Shown: positions 16,561-24,514 of the stretch, piece after piece
Numbering within the stretch: position 1 is the first letter of the stretch
Layout of the letters: each line of letters opens with the position of its first letter
DNA from: an uncultured bacterium
GTDB lineage: Bacteria > Verrucomicrobiota > Lentisphaeria > Victivallales > Victivallaceae
Reading direction: 5' to 3'
Length of the DNA stretch: 64,000 bases
Assembly (NCBI GenBank): GCA_900551245.1
Contig: URVC01000003.1
Location: forward strand, 1-64,000
Program-made: the position numbers and the translations under genes
Notes under the pieces: model-generated
What the model saw: only the letters and a program-made list of their open reading frames with translations
What the model was told of the DNA's origin: nothing
Database searches by the model: none

Positions 16561-18258
16561 ATGGAATCGCTGTTTCCGCAATTTCCGCTTCGCCGGATCC
16601 ACCAGCTCGACGGGATCTGGGAGTTCTGTTTTTCCGCCGCATGCACCGACCCGGAAAATCCCGACTGGAATGCGCTCGCCTTCGACGATCGGATGGCGGT
16701 GCCGGGGGTCTTCGACACGCTTCCGCCGGACGCGGGGCGGCGCGGCACCGGATTCTACCGGACAAAAGTTGTCACTTCGTCCGACCGGTTGCGTTTGAAA
16801 CTGAACGGCCTCGGGCTCTGGGCCGCCGTCTTTCTGGACCGCAAACTCATCGGCGTTGACGATCTGCCCTACACCGGTGTATCCTTTGACTTCACTTCCG
16901 CCGCGGGCGAGCATGAACTGGTGATCGCGGTGGACAACCGGCTCGACTTCCAACGCACTCCGCTCTTCTCGCAGTGGTACGACTACTACGGCCACGGCGG
17001 CATCTACCGTTCGGTGGAACTGCACGAACTTGCCGCCTGCTCCTTTGACCGGATGGAGGTGCGGACTCTTTCGCTCGACGGCCGCGTCGGCGTGAAACTC
17101 TTCCTCTCCGGCACCGTGCCAGAAACGCTGGAGTTCACCTGCACCTTCGACAACGAAGCTCCGCGCGCCATAACCGCCGCCGTCACCGAGGGTGCGCTGG
17201 AGTTCGAAGCCCGCCTCGCCAATCCCGCCCTGTGGTCGCCGGAATCGCCGCAGCTGCACACCGTCCGGCTGGAAGCGGGCAACGAAGCGATCGTCGAACG
17301 GTTCGGCTTGCGCACCATCCGGGCAGAAAAAGGGCGATTGCTGCTCAACGACGCCCCGCTGAAGCTGCTGGGGGTGTGCCGTCACGAAACCCATCCGCAG
17401 TTCGGACCGGCCCTGCCGCTGCAGCTGCTCCGCGAAGATGTGGCGTTCCTACGCGAACTCCACTGCAACTTCGTCCGCGGCAGCCACTACCAGCAGGACC
17501 CGCGCTTTCTCGATCTCTGCGACCGCTTCGGCATCCTGGTCTGGGAGGAGGGAATCGGCTGGGGAGACCCGGAAGCGCACCTGACCGATCCCGGATTCCA
17601 GTCCGGCCAGCTCCGCCAGCAGAAGTGGATCGTGTCGAACAGCTTCAACCACCCGTCGGTCATTCTGCGCGGCTTCCTCAACGAAGGGGATTCCGAAAGC
17701 GTTCCCGGCCGGGCCCTCTACGAAACCATCGCCGCGGAACTGCGGCGGCTCGACCCGACCCGCCCGATCACCTACGCCTCCAATCACTATGAACGGGACA
17801 TCAATTTCGACCTCGTCGACGTCATCAGCCTCAACGCCTACCCCGGCTGGTATGCGGAAGATCGCGAAGCCGTCCGCCCGCTCGGCGAAATCGCCCCGGC
17901 CCTCGACCGTTTCATCGCCTGGATGGATCAGCAGGGATTCGGCGACAAACCGTTTATCGTGAGCGAAATCGGCGCCGGCGGCATCTACGGCTGGCGCGAC
18001 CGCTTCCGCGCCCACTGGAGCGAGGAGTATCAGGCGGACTATCTGGATGAGGTATGCCGGTATGTTCTGTCACACGACCGGGTCACCGGCGTGGCCCTCT
18101 GGCAGTACTGCGACGGCCGGACCTATTCGAGCGCCTACGCGCTGGGACGGCCCCGCGCCTTCAACAACAAAGGGCTGGTCGATGAATACCGCCGGCCGAA
18201 ACTCGCATTCGAGACGGTCCGGCGGCATTTCAGCGGAGAAATTGCTCAGGGCAGATAG
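16561..18258 (+). CDS. GH2 glycosidase (beta-glucuronidase/beta-galactosidase-like)
   Basis: A 565-residue protein without signal peptide. It has the GH2 layout: N-terminal jelly-roll sugar-binding domain (LNGLGLWAAVFLDRKLIG), immunoglobulin-like middle domain, and a TIM barrel. The acid/base is Glu375 in FLNEGDSE and the nucleophile is Glu469 in IVSEIGAGG. At about 565 residues it is close to bacterial beta-glucuronidases and shorter than LacZ. GLRTIRAEKGRLLLND matches the usual junction before the barrel. The 3' end overlaps the convergent FAD oxidoreductase gene by 13 bp. Substrate cannot be fixed from sequence. Confidence 0.82.
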   Translation: MESLFPQFPLRRIHQLDGIWEFCFSAACTDPENPDWNALAFDDRMAVPGVFDTLPPDAGRRGTGFYRTKVVTSSDRLRLKLNGLGLWAAVFLDRKLIGVDDLPYTGVSFDFTSAAGEHELVIAVDNRLDFQRTPLFSQWYDYYGHGGIYRSVELHELAACSFDRMEVRTLSLDGRVGVKLFLSGTVPETLEFTCTFDNEAPRAITAAVTEGALEFEARLANPALWSPESPQLHTVRLEAGNEAIVERFGLRTIRAEKGRLLLNDAPLKLLGVCRHETHPQFGPALPLQLLREDVAFLRELHCNFVRGSHYQQDPRFLDLCDRFGILVWEEGIGWGDPEAHLTDPGFQSGQLRQQKWIVSNSFNHPSVILRGFLNEGDSESVPGRALYETIAAELRRLDPTRPITYASNHYERDINFDLVDVISLNAYPGWYAEDREAVRPLGEIAPALDRFIAWMDQQGFGDKPFIVSEIGAGGIYGWRDRFRAHWSEEYQADYLDEVCRYVLSHDRVTGVALWQYCDGRTYSSAYALGRPRAFNNKGLVDEYRRPKLAFETVRRHFSGEIAQGR

Positions 18259-19553
18259 ACCTCAAGTTCACTGCGCAGCCAGTCGCGCAGCCGGGCAATA
18301 TCCACATCGCGCACGTTGGAGCCGCTGCACATCGCGGCGGCGGCTCCGGCCGCCTGCCCGGTGATGAAGCAGCCCGGGACCACCCGGATGGAGGACTGAA
18401 TCTCGCGGTCGCAACTGACGCACCGGCCGGCGACGAGCAGGTTCTCCACCCCCTGCGGCAGAAGGGTCCGGTAGGGGATGCCGTAACTCTCGCCCTGCTT
18501 GTAGCGCATCGCCCGGATCACCTCTTCGACCCTCTTCTGCGCCTCCGGGTCGATGGTGGAGGAGTGGATATCCACCGGGTAGCTGAAGCGGCCGATCTCG
18601 TCGGCGAAGCTCGCCCGGTTGCGGTAATCGGTGCCGTTGAGCTGGTAGTCGCCCCGGATGCGGCGGCTCTCGCGCACGCCGAGCAGCGGAGCGGTCTGCG
18701 TGAGGTCGGAGTCCTCGAAGCCTGGCACATGTTTCCGATAGAATTCATGGTAGATTTTAGCGATCTTCCGCCCTTCGATATAGGCATTGGTCAGCTCTTT
18801 TTCATCGAGCGTATTCGCCCCGTAGATATGGCCGAGATTGCCGCTCACGGTGCCGTTGCCGTAGGAGCAGACCCCGACAAAATGATATTCCGGCAGCGGA
18901 GCTTCGCCACGCTCCAGCAGAGCGTGCCAGAAGAACCGGTCACCATGGCCGGCGGCGCGGCTCGTCCGGTACGCCTTGATGTCGACATTGGAGAACTGCG
19001 GGCAGAGAGTCGGACTCATCGTTTGGCCTTCCGCATCGCCGCAGTCGAACGGCACGCCGGCGAAAGCGGCGATGGCGGCGTCGCCGGTGGCGTCGATATA
19101 GACATCGCCGCAGACTTTGCGCAATCCATGCTGCGTCGCGACCAGCAGTGACTCAATCCGGCCGTTCTTCAGAACAACGTCGGCGGCACGCATCATGTAA
19201 TAGAGCTTCACCCCGGCCTCCACCAGCCTCCGGTCGTAGAGCCGCCGGAGGATCTCCGCATCGACCTCCTGCCAGCCCGGATTGCTTTTGGGTAGCCCCA
19301 TCTCCCGCGTACACTCATCGACGATGGAGTCGCAGAGGTTTCCGCAGAGTGTGCGCACACCATCCCAGCGGCTGATGATGGCGGGGACCAGCGCGTTGGT
19401 GCTCATGCCGCCAGCACTGCCGGTCTGTTCGAGCAAAATCACCGATTTCCCCAGCCGGGTGGCGGCGAGGCTGGCGGCAATTCCGGCCGGACCGCCGCCG
19501 GCAACCACAATGTCCGCACGATCAAAGACAGGAACATCAAGCGAATCAAACAT
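18246..19553 (-). CDS. FAD-dependent oxidoreductase (FAD_oxidored type)
   Basis: A 435-residue protein. The N-terminal Rossmann motif VVAGGGPAGIAASLAATRLG binds FAD, followed by LLEQTGSAGGMSTNA, and a late LLVAGRCVS / GQAAGAAAA segment completes the FAD site. This is the PF12831-like group, often found in polysaccharide-utilisation loci of this phylum and related ones, with largely unknown substrates. The start at 19553 has AGGAGG at an ideal distance. It is divergent from a PocR-AraC regulator and is a distant paralogue of the protein encoded at 21742-23004. A cytoplasmic sugar oxidation or reduction role is inferred. Confidence 0.75.
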   Translation of the reverse strand: MFDSLDVPVFDRADIVVAGGGPAGIAASLAATRLGKSVILLEQTGSAGGMSTNALVPAIISRWDGVRTLCGNLCDSIVDECTREMGLPKSNPGWQEVDAEILRRLYDRRLVEAGVKLYYMMRAADVVLKNGRIESLLVATQHGLRKVCGDVYIDATGDAAIAAFAGVPFDCGDAEGQTMSPTLCPQFSNVDIKAYRTSRAAGHGDRFFWHALLERGEAPLPEYHFVGVCSYGNGTVSGNLGHIYGANTLDEKELTNAYIEGRKIAKIYHEFYRKHVPGFEDSDLTQTAPLLGVRESRRIRGDYQLNGTDYRNRASFADEIGRFSYPVDIHSSTIDPEAQKRVEEVIRAMRYKQGESYGIPYRTLLPQGVENLLVAGRCVSCDREIQSSIRVVPGCFITGQAAGAAAAMCSGSNVRDVDIARLRDWLRSELEVYLP

Positions 19554-19600
19554 AATCAAACCTCCTGGTTGATGTTGCAGATAATATATCCGGCAGAAGT

Positions 19601-19629
19601 TTGATTTTCTTGGCATTATCTGCTATATT
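19601..19629 (+). promoter_or_regulatory. Promoter of the PocR-AraC regulator
   Basis: TTGATT (19601-19606), 17-bp spacer, TATATT (19624-19629). Transcription would start near 19636, only a few bases before the first ATG at 19641 and about 50 before the alternative ATG at 19686. Confidence 0.55.
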
Positions 19630-19685
19630 TCTACGTTTTTATGCTGAATATCCAAAAGAAACAGAAGAAAAAAGCAAAAATAACA

Positions 19686-20519
19686 ATGCCGGACTCCTTT
19701 GAAGAACTTTCCGCCCGTCTGGAGGCGCTCTCCACGCTGACCGGAAACTGCTGCATCTGGAAGGTGACGGAAAACTGCCTCACGGACCTCCGTCTGCACC
19801 TCTCCCACGCCCGCCACGTCTGCCCGTTCTGCGATGCGGTCAAAACCGTCGCGCAGGAGCGCTGCATTCAGCACGACACCGGATGCATCGCCCGGGAGCT
19901 GCGGGTGCGGCCGGAACCGTTTCTGCTGCGCTGTCATGCGGGCGCGGCGGAACTTCTGGTGCCGGTCCGCGAAGACGGGCGGGTCATCGGCGTGGTGATG
20001 TACGGCCCGTTCCGCCCGGAGGAGTCGGCGGCGGGAAACTACGAGTGCGCCGAAGAAGCGTTCCGGAAACTGCCGGTCTGGCAACCGGAATTCCGGAATG
20101 CGCTCGCGACGCTGGTCCGGGTTGCACTTCACGAGCTGATCGATCTGCTCTATCTGCGCAGTCCGGAGATTCTGCCCTGCCGCATCCGGGATCCCCGGAT
20201 TGTCGAAGCGCTGGAATACCTGCGGGGCCACTATATGGAACCGGTCCGGCTCCGCAACGTGGCGAAAAAAGTTTCGTTGAGCGAATCGCGTTTTTCCCAC
20301 CTGTTCCGGCTGGAGTGCGGTCTGGATTTCTCCAGCTGCCTGCTGGAACTGCGGATTCGCGCCGCCCGGCAGCTGCTCGCGGGCACCGATCTCGCGGTCG
20401 GCGAAATCGCCGCCCGCTGCGGCTTCTCCAATCAGAATCGCTTTGCCACCATCTTCCGCCGCCGGACCGGAGTGACGGCTACGGAGTTCCGCCGCAATCG
20501 TCCGCCGCTCTCGGTGTAA
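19686..20519 (+). CDS. AraC-family regulator with PocR-type sensor domain
   Basis: A 277-residue protein (292 if started at 19641). Residues about 1-160 resemble the PocR ligand-binding domain, with closely spaced cysteines (HVCPFCDAV, ERCIQHDTGC, LLRCHAG) that may bind a metal or a cofactor. Residues about 175-277 are the AraC DNA-binding domain (VRLRNVAKKVSLSESRFSHL; EIAARCGFSNQNRFATIFRR). Neither start has a clear Shine-Dalgarno; 19686 is preferred because the first 15 residues are Lys-rich and unlike the family. It faces the FAD oxidoreductase gene and is the likely regulator of it. Confidence 0.8.
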   Translation: MPDSFEELSARLEALSTLTGNCCIWKVTENCLTDLRLHLSHARHVCPFCDAVKTVAQERCIQHDTGCIARELRVRPEPFLLRCHAGAAELLVPVREDGRVIGVVMYGPFRPEESAAGNYECAEEAFRKLPVWQPEFRNALATLVRVALHELIDLLYLRSPEILPCRIRDPRIVEALEYLRGHYMEPVRLRNVAKKVSLSESRFSHLFRLECGLDFSSCLLELRIRAARQLLAGTDLAVGEIAARCGFSNQNRFATIFRRRTGVTATEFRRNRPPLSV

Positions 20520-20547
20520 AAATTCTTCCGGAATCCGGTTCCGGCGG

Positions 20548-20575
20548 TTGCATTCCGGCCGGAAGTGGCTATATT
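20548..20575 (+). promoter_or_regulatory. Promoter of the pdxB gene
   Basis: TTGCAT (20548-20553), 16-bp spacer, TATATT (20570-20575), with a leader of about 25 bases and GAGG before the start codon. A small inverted repeat CCGGAA-N5-TTCCGG (20528-20544) lies after the preceding AraC gene but lacks a T-run. Confidence 0.6.
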
Positions 20576-20607
20576 GACCTCAAAACCACGATGCAGAGGA
20601 GTGAGCC

Positions 20608-21714
20608 ATGCGGATTGTTGCCGACGATAAGATTCCGTTTCTCAAGGGGGTGTTCGAACCATACGCCGAGGTGCGCTATCTCCCCGGCGGCGCAATCCGG
20701 CAGGAGGATCTCCGCAATGCCGACGCGCTCATCACCCGCACCCGCACCCGTTGCAATCGCGAACTGCTCGCCGGCACCCCGGTCCGTTTCATCGCCACCG
20801 CCACCATCGGCTTCGACCACATCGACGCGGCCGCGATGAAAGAGCTGGAGATCGACTGGACCAACGCCCCCGGCTGCAATGCGCGGAGCGTCGCCGGCTA
20901 CCTCGCCGCCGCCCTCACCGGCTTCCAGCGCCCGCTCCGGGGGCTCACGCTGGGAGTCGTCGGCGTCGGCAACGTCGGCCGGCGGATCGTCGAGACCGGC
21001 GAAGCGCTCGGCATGCGGGTGCTGCGCAACGACCCGCCGCGGGCGGAACGGGAGGGGAGCGCCGGATTCAGCGAACTCGCACAATTGCTGGAGGAATCGG
21101 ACTTCATCACGCTCCACGTTCCCCTTGAACGCGGCGGCGCACACCCGACCTTTCACCTTGCGGACGAAGTGTTTCTGAACGCGATGAAACCGGGGGCGGT
21201 CCTCCTCAACACCTCCCGGGGCGAAGTGGCGGACAATCCCGCCCTCAAACGCGCATTGCTCGCCGGCACGCTCCGCGCCGCCGTGCTGGATGTATGGGAA
21301 AACGAGCCGGAGATCGACCGGGAACTGCTCGCTCAGGTGTTCCGCGGCACCCCGCATATCGCCGGCTACTCCGCCGACGGCAAGGCGAACGGCACCGCGA
21401 TGGCGGTTCAAGCGGTCGCCCGGAAGTTCGGCATCGAGCCGCTCTATGAGTGGCGCCCCTCCGCACTGCCCGCGCCGGAACCGGCGACGATCGACCTTGC
21501 CGCCGCGGCTTCGCCGGAAGAGCAGCTTGCTCTCGCCTGCAACACCGCCTGCGACCTTCTCAGGGACGACGCCGATCTGCGGCGCGATCCCGGCCGCTTC
21601 GAACAGCTCCGCGGCAACTACCGGATTCGCCGGGAAGCGCCCGCCTACACCATCCGGGGCGGCTCCGGCGAAGTGCGCGACACGTTGAAGCGCCTCGACT
21701 TCCGGCTCGGCTGA
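20608..21714 (+). CDS. pdxB: 4-phosphoerythronate dehydrogenase
   Basis: A 368-residue protein. It oxidises 4-phospho-D-erythronate in the second step of the DXP-dependent pyridoxal 5'-phosphate (vitamin B6) pathway, in the cytoplasm. The start MRIVADDKIPF and DALITRTRTRCN, FIATATIGFDHID and NAPGCNARSVA blocks are characteristic of PdxB. The NAD-binding GVVGVGNVGRRI (Rossmann) and a C-terminal dimerisation domain follow. Family length is about 380. It is the only clearly housekeeping biosynthetic enzyme in this part of the window and has its own promoter. Confidence 0.9.
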   Translation: MRIVADDKIPFLKGVFEPYAEVRYLPGGAIRQEDLRNADALITRTRTRCNRELLAGTPVRFIATATIGFDHIDAAAMKELEIDWTNAPGCNARSVAGYLAAALTGFQRPLRGLTLGVVGVGNVGRRIVETGEALGMRVLRNDPPRAEREGSAGFSELAQLLEESDFITLHVPLERGGAHPTFHLADEVFLNAMKPGAVLLNTSRGEVADNPALKRALLAGTLRAAVLDVWENEPEIDRELLAQVFRGTPHIAGYSADGKANGTAMAVQAVARKFGIEPLYEWRPSALPAPEPATIDLAAAASPEEQLALACNTACDLLRDDADLRRDPGRFEQLRGNYRIRREAPAYTIRGGSGEVRDTLKRLDFRLG

Positions 21715-21741
21715 ATCAGGACATCGGCACTGCCGGCGGCG

Positions 21742-23004
21742 TCAGGGGAGAATCGCGCCGTGTTCGAGCAGCAGCTGCCGGATGCGCGCAAACTCCACTT
21801 CACGCGGGTCTTTGCCGGAAGCGGCGGCCAGAGCCGCAATCGCTCCTGCCGCCTGCCCGGTCGCCATGCAGGTCGCCTGAATCCGCAACGCCGAATTGGC
21901 GAGCCGGTCGCTGGAGATGATCCGCCCGGCTGCGAGAAAACGGTGGGAGTTGCGCGGAATGAGCGCGCCGCGCGGCACGGTCGGCACCACGCCGCCGGTG
22001 AGATTCCGCTTGTCCAGCCCGACCTCGGCGTCGTGCAGGTCGATCGGGTAGAAGCTGTAACAGACCGCTTCCGGAAAAATCCGCCCGGAGGTGTAGTCAT
22101 CGACCGTCACCGTCTCGTCGCCGACGATGAGCCGGGTCTCGCGCACGCCGCACTCTCCCCCCTTCGGAATGAACTCCAGATTTTCCAGCCCCTTCTGACG
22201 GCGGAGAAACCGGTAGATTCGCAACATTGCGGCGCGGCCGGCGATTTCCACCCGGGTGCGCCCCGCACTGTCGCATGCGTTGATGCCGCAGACATGGTTG
22301 CAGTTGCCGCCTTTTCCGTACAGGAAGTTGCCGATGAACCCCTCGCCCCAGCCGACATCCTCCGATTTTACTTCGCCGCGCGCGACCGCCTGTTCAAACG
22401 CCGCGCGGATCGCCTTCACGTCGAGCTTCTCGAAATCGTATCCGACGGCGTAGACGCTGTAGGTGGCCGGCTGGCATGGATTGGACTGCCGGTATTCGTA
22501 CCCGGCCATATGGACCGCGTTGGCGTCACCGGTGCAGTCGACAATCTCCCGGGCACGCACCTCGTACAACCCGTCCTTGCCGCAGAGCGTCACCCGCCAG
22601 TCGTCGTCCTCTTCCTTGAGTGCGGCGAGCATGGTGTGAAACCGGACATCGACTCCCGCGTCGGCAAGCATGCGGTCGGCGAGCGCGGCAAAAAGGACCG
22701 CGTCAATCCGGATCTGGTTGCGCCAGTGGTGCTCGGCGTCGAATTCCCGGAAGTCGGGCAGCGGCCAACCGGCCTCTTCCAGCGTCTTTTGCACCAGTTC
22801 CCAGCCGATTCCGCCGATCACCTGACGCCCCCAGGCCTGAAAGATGCCGGGATAATTCACTCCGGACATGGTGATGGTGCCGCCGCAGATTCCGTTTTTC
22901 TCCACCAGAATCGTCTTCGCACCGGCGCGGCCGGCCTGAACCGCCGCACAGAGACCGGCAGCCCCGGCCCCGATGACCATCACATCAAAAGTTTCCATGC
23001 TCAT
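21742..23004 (-). CDS. FAD-dependent oxidoreductase
   Basis: A 420-residue protein. VMVIGAGAAGLCAAVQAGRAG is the FAD-binding Rossmann motif, with LVEKNGICGGTITMSG next and GRIISSDRLANSALRIQ / GQAAGAIAALAA at the end, as in PF12831-type oxidoreductases. It is a distant paralogue of the protein encoded at 18246-19553. The start at 23004 follows a G-rich Shine-Dalgarno (GGGGGTGG); MetGlu at 22998 is an alternative. Its promoter is TTGTTT-N17-TATATT (23069-23041 on the minus strand). Convergent with pdxB, from which it is separated by 27 bp. Substrate unknown. Confidence 0.75.
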   Translation of the reverse strand: MSMETFDVMVIGAGAAGLCAAVQAGRAGAKTILVEKNGICGGTITMSGVNYPGIFQAWGRQVIGGIGWELVQKTLEEAGWPLPDFREFDAEHHWRNQIRIDAVLFAALADRMLADAGVDVRFHTMLAALKEEDDDWRVTLCGKDGLYEVRAREIVDCTGDANAVHMAGYEYRQSNPCQPATYSVYAVGYDFEKLDVKAIRAAFEQAVARGEVKSEDVGWGEGFIGNFLYGKGGNCNHVCGINACDSAGRTRVEIAGRAAMLRIYRFLRRQKGLENLEFIPKGGECGVRETRLIVGDETVTVDDYTSGRIFPEAVCYSFYPIDLHDAEVGLDKRNLTGGVVPTVPRGALIPRNSHRFLAAGRIISSDRLANSALRIQATCMATGQAAGAIAALAAASGKDPREVEFARIRQLLLEHGAILP

Positions 23005-23013
23005 ACGCCACCC

Positions 23014-23069
23014 CCGCAAGTTGAGTATCTCTTGCGGATTAATATAGTGCGGGAGAGGTGTGGAAACAA
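23014..23069 (-). promoter_or_regulatory. Promoter and 7-bp inverted repeat before the second FAD oxidoreductase
   Basis: On the minus strand, TTGTTT (23069-23064), 17-bp spacer and TATATT (23046-23041) form a promoter. An inverted repeat CCGCAAG-N10-CTTGCGG (23014-23037) lies at the predicted transcription start and runs into the G-rich Shine-Dalgarno. It could be an operator or an RNA hairpin masking the ribosome binding site. Confidence 0.55.
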
Positions 23070-23119
23070 GCCGGATCCGCCGGGTTTCCCCGTTTTTTCC
23101 ACGGGGAATGCATCCTGTT

Positions 23120-23830
23120 TCAATCCAGTTTGACGGTGCCGCGGCGGCCGTAACGGTGGCACTCCTCCAGATAGCCCACCGCATCTTCCGCGGAATCGGT
23201 GATGTGAAAGAGCCCGAGATCGGCTTCGGCGATGGTCCCCTCCGCCACCAGGGTGTTCTTGAACCAGTGCAGCAGGCCGCTCCAGAAGGATTTGCCGACC
23301 AGAATCACCGGAATCGGATTGATCTTCCGCGTCTGGATCATCGTCAGCACTTCGGAAAGTTCATCGAGCGTGCCGAATCCGCCGGGGAAGACGATGATCG
23401 CCGTCGAATATTTGAGAAAACACACCTTGCGGATGAAAAAGTAGCGGAACGAAAGCGACGTGTTCTGATAGGGATTCGGGTGCTGCTCCATCGGCAGTTC
23501 GATGTTCAGGCCGATCGACTTGCCGCCCGCTTCGAACGCCCCCCGGGAGGCCGCCCCCATGATGCCGGGCCCTCCCCCGGTGATGACGCCGTAGCCGGCC
23601 TCCACCAGCCGCCGGCCGACCTCCATCGCCTCCTTGAAAAGCGGGGAGTCCTCCGGAGTGCGCGCCGAACCGAACACCGCCACCAGCTGGTCCGGCATCC
23701 GGCTCATCGTTTCAAACGATTCGACAAACTCCGACATGATCCGCATGACCCGCCAGGAGTCCATCGGGATGAAATCATGATTGCAGAAAAAACGCCCTTC
23801 CAGCGCCGTTTCAAAACGATCGTCCATCAT
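23120..23830 (-). CDS. LOG-family protein (putative nucleotide 5'-monophosphate phosphoribohydrolase)
   Basis: A 236-residue protein of the TIGR00730/LOG group. It has the two hallmark motifs: GGGPGIMGAA (nucleotide binding) and PGGFGTLDE (PGGxGTxxE, catalytic). Members cut the N-glycosidic bond of nucleoside monophosphates, as in cytokinin activation, though many bacterial members have unproven roles. The N-terminal 50 residues are an extension before VAVFGSARTPED. The start at 23830 has GAGGAGA six bases upstream. It is transcribed divergently from the small secreted protein gene at 23915, with promoters sharing a -10 region. Confidence 0.82.
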   Translation of the reverse strand: MMDDRFETALEGRFFCNHDFIPMDSWRVMRIMSEFVESFETMSRMPDQLVAVFGSARTPEDSPLFKEAMEVGRRLVEAGYGVITGGGPGIMGAASRGAFEAGGKSIGLNIELPMEQHPNPYQNTSLSFRYFFIRKVCFLKYSTAIIVFPGGFGTLDELSEVLTMIQTRKINPIPVILVGKSFWSGLLHWFKNTLVAEGTIAEADLGLFHITDSAEDAVGYLEECHRYGRRGTVKLD

Positions 23831-23845
23831 CTGGTCTCTCCTCTC

Positions 23846-23897
23846 TTGATTTTTTCAGACAACAGTGTATAATAATTCAGGATTTCCGAATTTTCAA
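23846..23897. promoter_or_regulatory. Overlapping divergent promoters sharing one -10 region
   Basis: Plus strand: TTGATT (23846-23851), 16-bp spacer, TATAAT (23868-23873). Minus strand: TTGAAA (23897-23892), 17-bp spacer, TATTAT (23874-23869). The two -10 boxes lie on the same seven base pairs, so RNA polymerase could use either direction but not both at once. Confidence 0.6.
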
Positions 23898-23914
23898 ATG
23901 CAGGAGAACGCAAC

Positions 23915-24514
23915 ATGCGTATTTTTTATGCCATCGCCCTGTTCGCCGCCCTCGGAGTGAACGCGGTCGATCCGAATCCGGCCCCCCCCGCGGCGCCGCC
24001 GGGAACCCGGCTGATCCTCGCGCCGGCCGACACCACGCCGCGCATTCTGTCGGAGGTGACGGTCGAACCAACGACTTCCCCCGAAACCACCATCGCGGAC
24101 CCGCAACTGCGGCGGCGTCAGCCCTCCCCCCGCTCCGCGGCCGGCTCCCGGGTCGGAGCGGTCACCATCGGCGACCTCACCCTGGTCCGGGGAGCGGACG
24201 GGCGCACCACCACCCTGACGCAGAGCGGCAATCTGCTGATCCGGCAGGACGCGAAGGGGACCTCGTTCACCCGGGTCGAAGATGCGCGCCGGTCGCCGGT
24301 CTTTCTGCGGGATTCCGACGGGAGGGTGACCGGGCCGATGTCCGCCGCCTCCGGCAGTGAGAGCCCGAAGTCGACGATGCCGTCGCGACCGGCGGTTCTG
24401 CCGACGCCGCGCCGGGACGCCCCGTCCCGGGTTGCTCCGCGGCCGGCTCGCAACAGCTTCAGTTCGATGCCTTCACGGCCGGGGACGTTGCCGCCGCCGG
24501 GGCGGACGAGATAG
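23915..24514 (+). CDS. Small secreted Pro-rich hypothetical protein
   Basis: A 199-residue protein of unknown function. MRIFYAIALFAALGVNAVD is a good signal peptide. The rest is low in hydrophobic segments and rich in Pro, Arg, Ser and Thr, with one more ordered stretch (about 75-125: VGAVTIGDLTLVRGADGR, LLIRQDAKGTSFTRVED). It has a clear Shine-Dalgarno (CAGGAGA) and a promoter. The last 56 bp overlap the 3' end of the convergent glycosyltransferase gene. No family recognised; the protein may sit in the periplasm. Confidence 0.6.
   Translation: MRIFYAIALFAALGVNAVDPNPAPPAAPPGTRLILAPADTTPRILSEVTVEPTTSPETTIADPQLRRRQPSPRSAAGSRVGAVTIGDLTLVRGADGRTTTLTQSGNLLIRQDAKGTSFTRVEDARRSPVFLRDSDGRVTGPMSAASGSESPKSTMPSRPAVLPTPRRDAPSRVAPRPARNSFSSMPSRPGTLPPPGRTR

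Noticed and set aside
20528..20544. Terminator after the PocR-AraC gene
   Set aside because: The CCGGAA/TTCCGG stem is short and no T-run follows.
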